NCBI GenBank assembly: GCA_037501455.1
Contig: CM074865.1
Location: 35,880,501 to 35,944,500, forward strand
DNA from: Lantana camara
Taxonomy: Eukaryota; Streptophyta; Magnoliopsida; Lamiales; Verbenaceae
Direction of reading: 5' to 3'
DNA length: 64,000 bases
The notes below the pieces were generated by a model. The model searched no databases and was not told the origin of the DNA. It saw only the letters and a program-made list of their open reading frames with translations. Of this stretch, positions 57,401 through 64,000 are shown one piece after another (positions within the stretch are counted from its first letter, which is position 1; every line of letters begins with the position of its first letter). The position numbers and the translations under genes are program-made.

Positions 57401-57667
57401 GAAAATGAGATCCGAAAGAGGCATTGTCTTACCCGTGACAAGCTCTTCGAAAGCCCTAAGCTATTCGCCGGGAAAAATCCCCGGAGCAGACCTCCGCGGT
57501 GATCTGATGCTGCGCCTCCGTGATCCGCCACCAAACGGCCAAATTTGGAGTCGCGTGAATGGGGATCGATAGTTCTCGTCATTCCGAACAACTTCCTTGA
57601 AGGGTCTGTTGCCAAAAGATCACTGGAAAAGGCCCCCGATGTCCTTCGAAAAATCTGGTGCCACTCT
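54494..57667 (-). mobile_element. Gypsy LTR K (G-family), inverted, interrupted
   Basis: The plus strand begins TGTAACACCCC, the reverse complement of the G-type LTR end. The sequence then follows LTR G in reverse: a TCTAGGCGG/CCGCCTAGA pair (54617-54625 and 55032-55040), R-start hairpin near 55093, TATA near 55132, GGGCCC near 55717, AT-rich DNA, and the GC-rich TTCCGGCG block (57170-57660). It stops at 57667 where element M begins, inside the G-type 5' segment, so M is probably inserted in K and the rest of K lies to the right. Left flank is GATGT. No coding sequence. Confidence 0.85.
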
Positions 57668-58395
57668 TGTAACATCCTGCTCATCCGCCCATACAGGTAC
57701 GCCTTTACGAGAGAGCTATATGCGCTTTTAAATTATTTAATTATGAAATTATTTTTTATTTGAATGACAATGTGATTATTTGAAATAAATTGTAATTAAT
57801 TTGTTTAACTTATACTTGAGTTTTAACGTTTACGTACACGTACTTTGTAATTTCTCCTTTTGTGCTCGAATTTAATTTAGTTTCTTGTGAATTTTTGACA
57901 TATGTGAACTACATGAGTTATGAATGTGATTATGTGCTCGTTACATGTTTTAGAGTTTGTTTTATGTGGTTTTTGGCCAGTTTTGTAAAAACGGGATTTG
58001 TGAGGGATTCGAGGGCCTAACTTGTTTAGCGCCCCTCGTGTTCCGGAAGGCGTAACTGGAGCTCGGGAATTCGAATTTGAATTCCGGAAGATGCATCGGA
58101 CTTGTAACGAAGAAATGAAGACAAAGAACTTAGCCTCACATTTTTCTAAGCCCCTTTGATCCTCCGAATTTCGTCCGGATTGAGCCCATTGGGATAGCTT
58201 TGCCACCTTTCACTAATTAAGCCATATCTTGACCAATCCTTTACCAAATTAGGTGTTTCTTGGGCCCAAATTCCACTTACTCACTCCTCTATCCATTCCG
58301 TAGCCTCTCATTTCGTTTTCAGCAGCCAAGGGAGAGGAAAAACAGTAGCAACACGAGATAGAGAGAGAGGGAAGGAGAAGTACTATTCAACTTCA
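57668..58395 (+). mobile_element. 5' LTR fragment of element M
   Basis: Starts TGTAACATCCTGC and follows the J-type LTR start (AGAGCTATATGCGCTTTTAAATTATTTAATTATG, GGAATTC/GAATTCC dyad at 58066-58085, CT/AG-rich segment). It ends abruptly at about 58395, where sequence becomes pol. Roughly three quarters of the LTR, the primer site, gag and most of the protease are missing. Confidence 0.75.
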
Positions 58396-58399
58396 AAAG

Positions 58400-60853
58400 A
58401 TGCAGAGGTATGGGATAATCCTTGCAATGGATTGGTTGTTCGAGCACCGAGCTTTGATGGATTATCATGAAAAAAAGGTTTCTTTGGGTTTTGTGGTTTT
58501 CACGGGCGAGAGGTTAAAGTCCAGCCCGTTTGTTTCGTTTGTTGAGGCGAGTAAACTGGTTCGGGATGGTCCGAGAGGTTTTGTGGCCCATCTTTTGAAC
58601 AAATCTAAAGATCAGGCTAAACTTGAAAAGACGGAGGTTGTACAAGAGTATTCCGATCTTTTCCCTGAGACTTTGGGTTCTTTAGCACCCGCTAGGGACA
58701 TCGAGTTTGTAGTAGACCTCCATCCCGGAGCAGAGCCTTTCTCAAAGACTCCTTATAGGATGGCTCCTGCTGAACTTAAGGAGTTGAAGTCGCATCTTGA
58801 TGAACTTCTAGCTTGCGGGTACATCCGTCCGAGCACTTCTCCGTGGGGTGCTCCCCGTTTTCTTTGTAAAGAAGAAAGATGGAACATTACGGATGTGCAT
58901 TGATTACAACGAGTTAAATCGAATCACCGTGAAGAATAAATACCCTTTGCCTCACATCGAGGAGTTGCTCGATATTCTGCAGGGTTCTAAGATTTACTCC
59001 AAGTTAGATTTGAGGCAGGGTTATTATCAGTTGCGTATCAGGGCGGAGGATATACTGAAGACCAGGTTTAATACTCGGTTGGGTATTCTAAGTTTGTTGT
59101 GATACTGTTTGGATTAACAAATGCCCCAGCTGTGTTCATGGACATGATGCACCGAATGTTCAGACTGTTCCTTGATAAGTTTGTAGTGATCTTTATAGAC
59201 GATATTCTGGTGTATTCGAGGTCCACTAAAGAGCATGCATAGCACCTTCGGATCGTCTGATGTATTCGAGGTCCACTAAGTGTGAGTTTTAGATCGACAG
59301 AGTCATATTCCTAGGCCATATCATTTCAGGCAATGGAGTTGAAGTTGATCCTTCCAAGATTGAGTCAGTGCTTCATTGGGAAAGACCGAGAAATGCCTCA
59401 GAGAATGGAAGTTTTCATGGGTTAGCAGGGTATTATCGCAGGTTCGTTAAGGACTTCTCTAAGATTGTCTCCCCGTTGATTCGGTTAACTAAGAAAGAGG
59501 TGCGGTTTGAATGAGATGACAAGTGTGAAGCTAGTTTCCAGACTTTAAAGGTTAGTTTGACTTCAGCACCGGTTGTTACCCTGCCCAAGGGTATAAAGGG
59601 TTATGCAGTATATACAGATGCTTCCAAAGAGTGTCTCGGATATGTTTTGATGCAGAATGGTAGAGTGGTAGCTTATGCTTCAAGGAAGTTGAAGGTGCAT
59701 GAGAAGAATTACCCTACTCATGACCTTGAATTAGCCGCCGTTGTGTTTGCCTTGTTGAATTGGCGACTCAACCTTTATAGTGCAACGTTTGAAGTGTTTA
59801 CCGATCATCGAAGCCTCAAGTATCTCTTTTCTCAAAAAGATTTGAATGTGAGACAGAGGCGTTGGGTGGCGTTTCTAGAGGATTATGATTGCGAAATCCA
59901 GTACCACCCTGGTAAGGCCAATGTGGTAGCCGATGCCTTGAGCAGGAAGGCGAGTGTAGCTAATTTGGAAGTTGGTTCTTTGAGTTTGGGTTTAGAGGTT
60001 ATGGTTTCAGGGACTTGGTTGGCTAATCTCACCGTTAAGGTAGATTTGAAACAACAATTGTTAGAAGCTTAAGCTTCGGATGTAGATGTTCAGAAGTTGG
60101 TTGCCCATTCAAGAGTTGATCCGAATTCCAAGTCCAGACTAGATGATCCGGGTTTGTTGAGGTTTGAAGCGAGAGTATGTGTCCTAGAAGAGCTCAAGAG
60201 ACTTATACTTGAGGAGGCACATTGTTAAGGGTACTCTATCCATCCGGGAGGTACCAAGATGTATCCGGATTTGAAAGAGAGATTCTGGTAGAGTGGCATG
60301 AAAAGGGATGTCGCAAACTTCGTGAAGCGATGTCTAACATGTCAAAGAGTGAAAGGTGAGCACCAAAAACCAGGAGGAACTCTCCAACCGCTTCCTATTC
60401 CCAAATGGAAATGGGAGCAAGTGACTACGGACTTCGTGTCCGGCTTGCCCAGAGTTAAAGGAGGGTTTGATGGAATATGGGTGATTGTTGATCGATTTAC
60501 CAAGTCTGCCCATTTTCTCAAGGTCGGATGTCCGACAAGGTACCAAAGCTAACCGAGTTGTATTGCAGAGAGATCGTCAGATTGCATGGGGTTCCAACTA
60601 GTATTGGTTCGGACAAAGATCTGAGATTCACTTCGATCTTTTAGCAGAATCTTCAGTAGTGTTTGGGCACCCGCCCAAAGTTTAGCACCGCCTCGCATCC
60701 TCAAACAGATGGACTATCTAAAAGGTTAATTCAGTACCTCGAGGATATCCTTAGTGCGTGTGCGTTGGATTTTCAAGATAAGCGGGACAAACACCTACCT
60801 TTGGTTGAGTTTGCCTACAATAATAGTTTTCATGCTTCGTTGAAGATGGCTCC
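58400..60853 (+). pseudogene. Gypsy M pol: RT, RNase H, integrase with several breaks
   Basis: Begins in the last part of the protease (YGIILAMDWL), then RT ([25 protein letters not shown], a frameshift near 58855, [11 protein letters not shown], and FIDDILVYS near 59195). RNase H follows ([20 protein letters not shown] to [14 protein letters not shown]), then integrase ([71 protein letters not shown]). In-frame stops occur near 59102, 59240, 59290, 59512, 60072, 60228 and 60655. A 19-bp direct repeat (59211-59229, 59261-59279) flanks an RT deletion. Element N interrupts the integrase at 60853. Confidence 0.92.
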
Positions 60854-63820
60854 TGTAACGCCTGCGCACGAGACGTCACATGCCCAACACCATGACCTGA
60901 CCTACATATGAAATGGAAAATCCATGCACGAGCCAAATCAAGGCGAACAGGGACACAACATACTCATGACACTCGGTGGGACTAACCCTTAAACCAGTTA
61001 AACAACCATCAGGATAGCAGAGTAGCACAAGAGCGGAAGCATATAACGTAATATTTACATCGAGCCATCAAAGCTCCAAATCATCACAACAAGGACAAGT
61101 ATCATAAGTAACGGCCCACATGACCTAATACAATTCATGCACACTCCATATATATACAAGATCATAATGAGAAAAAGTATGAGTGCATACATCAAAGAAA
61201 TGCTAGACACTAATGCAGGACTCCAAAAGACCCGTTTTCCCGCCTAGCACCTCCCACCTGCAAAAGAAAGCTGAAAACAATACTGAGTTCAGTCTTATAG
61301 AGACTGGAGGGTATAAAACAGGCATAATATATTAATAATACCACTGAATTTAAACATATAAATGCAAGTTATAATCCCAACCGAGGTTTTTAAATGTGTT
61401 TTCCAAATGGGCAAATCAAGAAAGACAACATGCGAGATTATAACAATCATTTTCAATCGTTAGGTCATTCGTGAGCCAACGAGTGGATAAATCTCCAACC
61501 TTCACCTTGTGTATGATACATATAATCTTTTGTGATCATTCATTCTGTCGTTCATTCAATCATTCATTTACTCATTTTTTCTTCAGTCAGTGGATGGGTT
61601 TGCAAGGCCCGAACACCCATTCATTATGGCTGGTGGGGTACAAGAATCCCCAAAAGCCCGATTCCTATTCCTCATTAATCTCCTAACGAGGGCCGGTATC
61701 ATCATGATTTGGTGGAACTAGTGTATGGGATCCCGGTCAACCCTTGCATCCCCAGTTAGCCACATACACTAAGTCCCAGGGCCCCCATTTATTGTGAACA
61801 ATCAATTCTCACCAAAAGGTTTGGTAGGGATTCATAAAGTAAAGGTTTTACGTTGAAAACATTGACTCGTTGAAAGACTTGATATATACATGTATACTTT
61901 TAGCAGAAAGCTTGCACATTAGGGTATATGGGGTCATAGCTTTAACTAATAGAAGAAAAACCCACCTGGTAAGCAAAAAAGAAGACACAAAGACCTTACT
62001 GCCCAGCCTCATCTCCTACTGGACCAAGATCTGTGTAAGAAAAGTAGTGTAAGACTAAATATGACAATAGCGACGCACGACAATGCAATAAACGTGATAT
62101 GAAGTGCATGAATAAGATAATCATGTTATGGAGATGTTCATATGCAAAATTAGGGTCACGTAAATAGGTAAACATATCATTCATTCAATACATAATGAAT
62201 TGATATTCATCCATGCTCATTCGTTCATTCAATTTCCGATTCAATCATACGTTGATTTATAATTGAGCTTCAAGTATTCATATCATATAATCCAAGAATC
62301 AATTTCATGTAATAACATAAAGATTCTCATAACATTCAATATTCATAATTGAAGCTCATAAAATTCGGACAACAGGCATGCAATTCAATACATGAAACAA
62401 GTCTCAAACATTCAAGAGCCCGTGTCTCCCTCTTAGTACAAATGGGGACACGGGCGTGACTTAGGTCAGGAGCCGAATCCCCTGTTCTGACACGGGGGTG
62501 TCTCATCCGTAGTTATAAGTGAGATACGCTTGTGTCTTAGTACAGAGGGTTTGCTTCACGAATTGGCTGGTGATACGGGCTTGTCATATTTCATGCGTTA
62601 AGTCCGGCACCCCCGCGTCGCCCACCAGTCACCATCATCTTCTTCAAAATTTCAGCTGATCACACACACACACACCTTTTGCTTCCTCTGTTTTCGAACC
62701 ACCAACAACAACAACAAACTAGACACCATTTTGGGCAAAGAATTCACCATAAAACTTAGAGAAAAACATGTATTTCAACCTCCCAAACAAGAATTCATTC
62801 TAACATGCTAAAAATCCACATTATAACTTCATTTTCATGCACGAAGCTTAAATATCCTTTAATTGCAACTTACATATCATGCAACCAACACTTAATCCAT
62901 GCTTGTAGAAATGATAAGGAAGTTAGATAGAACATATTTCATGCATAAAAACTCAACTTAAGCCATGGATGAATATGAAACAAGAATCAAGCTTTCACCT
63001 TCACTATTCAAGTTCTTTTCTAACCTTATGAATTCTTAACTTATATCATGCTTCTCATGGATGAAAATATGCATGAAAGTGAGGTGATTTCATTTCAATC
63101 TTTACCTTGGAAGAAGAATGGATGATAGTTGATCTTGAGCTTAAACATGGATGATTTAGGTGACGGTTTCTTAGAGTTTCTTCTCCTTTCTCTTGGCTGA
63201 AATTGATCGATCAATATGGAAGGGAAAAGAAGAATCAAATCATATCTTAAGGTGGAGATATGGCTCAAATATGGGCCGAACCGGTCCGATATTCATAAAA
63301 CGGATTCAAGTTGAGCTATAAGGGTTGTGTTGGCTGAAATTTACTTCGTCGAATGTTCAAACAACATCAAAAAGGTATAAGGTCAAGTTCATTGGGTGAA
63401 AGTCGTCGAAACAAACCCAAAGCCGAAGACGGATCTCGAATCCGAGGTCCCGAGCTCAAGATATTCACAAAACCGTTCAATGTGCCCTATTATTCAAATA
63501 GGTCCCTAAACTTTCAAAAAGTGACAATTAAGCCCAAAGCTTACTTTCAATCAAGTCCATAACTTTCAAATAAGTTGCGATTACACCCTCGGTATGCATA
63601 AATCTTACAATTTCATAAAATTGGCATAGGATTCACGAAATTCAAAATTTTACAAGCACGATCATATGTTCATATTTCAAATTGAGATACAAACAAAATT
63701 TAGACAAATATTTGAAAAACCAAATGAAATTAAAAGATATAAATGAAAATAAAATCACATAAAACATAAAATAAACACACGTATCACTTACCTGCATGTG
63801 TGAAAACGCGGGGCGTTACA
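60854..63820 (-). mobile_element. 3' LTR of element N, inverted
   Basis: A 2,967-bp LTR on the minus strand; the right end (63820) starts TGTAACGCCCCGCG and the left end is TGTAACGCCTG.. at 60854. The adjacent right side is a polypurine tract, so the element body runs out of the window. Left flank GCTCC should be duplicated at its far end. Modules (minus strand): GGACCTCG/CGAGATCC dyad with GATT loop (63431-63450), donor-like AAG|GTAAA (63104-63105), hairpins (62419-62502), GGGCCC box with TAGTGTATG/CATACACTA arms (61719-61771), R-start hairpin (61290-61306), acceptor-like AG (61258). Confidence 0.92.
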
Positions 63821-63836
63821 ACCTCTCCCCTTTAAA
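63821..63836 (-). other. Polypurine tract of element N
   Basis: The minus strand reads TTTAAAGGGGAGAGGT directly before the LTR start at 63820. Confidence 0.85.
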
Positions 63837-64000
63837 AAAGAATCCGTCCTCGAATTCACTGCTCGCCCGGAAAAAACTCAGGGGAGAATTTTCTCATTTT
63901 ATCCTCCATCTCCCACATAGATTCTCCTGTTTTATCACTTCTCCATAAAATTTTTAGTAGTGGGTTATGCCAATTTCAGAGTTCTTGAAATTTTCGATCC
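63837..64000 (-). pseudogene. Element N pol C-terminus, partial at window edge
   Basis: Minus-strand translation resembles the end of Tekay-type pol: FQEL-type segment, LLKILW-like, WEMEDKMRKFSPEFFPGEQ, then a stop and the GAGGACGGATTCTTT context seen in element H. It corresponds to the chromodomain-like tail in element B ([13 protein letters not shown]). A frameshift seems present near 63975. Only about 55 codons are visible. Confidence 0.7.

Noticed and set aside
1..64000. tRNA, rRNA or snoRNA genes
   Set aside because: No cloverleaf or conserved rRNA segments were noticed; the only tRNA-related sequences are 12-13-nt primer sites. A dedicated scan was not possible.

Overview
The window looks like plant nuclear DNA, almost certainly a eudicot with a large repeat-rich genome. 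All recognisable coding sequence is LTR-retrotransposon protein (Ty3/gypsy chromovirus of Tekay/Del type, plus one Ty1/copia element of Angela/BARE type), the primer sites match plant initiator-Met tRNA, and non-coding DNA is AT-rich. I cannot name the species. I found no intact host gene, tRNA, rRNA or CRISPR array; the only host-like coding sequence is a short fragment carried inside a retrotransposon (40555-40762).

The layout is nested, resolved from LTR ends (TG..CA), 5-bp target duplications and broken reading frames. The oldest layer is gypsy element J (+), seen as pol scraps at 30591-30956, 48819-48999 and 53025-53422, then a polypurine tract and a 3' LTR at 53440. Copia element D (-, 5216-30590) lies in J. 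D is split by complete gypsy element B (5737-20238, TSD ggttt) and solo LTR E (20634-23882, TSD ctatg). Its far end is replaced by half an inverted B-type LTR (C, 3126-5215), which abuts LTR A (1-3065) and its primer site. To the right, J holds solo LTR F (30957-34069 plus 48408-48818). F holds solo LTR G (34070-34653 plus 45045-48407, TSD ttacc), and G holds complete element H (34654-45044, TSD agtag). J also holds inverted solo LTR I (49000-53024, TSD ctatg). The J 3' LTR holds inverted LTR K (from 54494), which appears to hold gypsy M (57668 onward), which holds the 3' end of inverted element N (60854-64000).

B and H are recent insertions. B has two 4,130-bp LTRs with roughly 25 differences and one long gag-pol frame broken by a single stop; it also has an unrecognised acidic coiled-coil ORF before gag. 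H has LTRs of about 3.87 kb with under a dozen visible differences, an intact gag, and a heavily deleted pol. Within that pol sits a fragment that reads like the XH domain of IDN2/FDM proteins of RNA-directed DNA methylation, the pathway that silences such elements. This is the most striking observation here.

The second theme is LTR architecture. Most of the gypsy LTRs, though diverged, share the same ordered modules: an upstream dyad with a GATT centre, a CT-rich exon-like segment ending AAG|GTAAG, a cluster of short GC-rich hairpins, a GGGCCC-box stem, a TATA box about 30 nt before a CTCACTCAGTC start region with a CAGTC/GACTG hairpin, an acceptor-like pyrimidine tract plus AG, and a long-range CTAGGCGG/CCGCCTAG pairing before the LTR end. 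Several stems show paired changes between families that keep base pairing, suggesting selection for structure.
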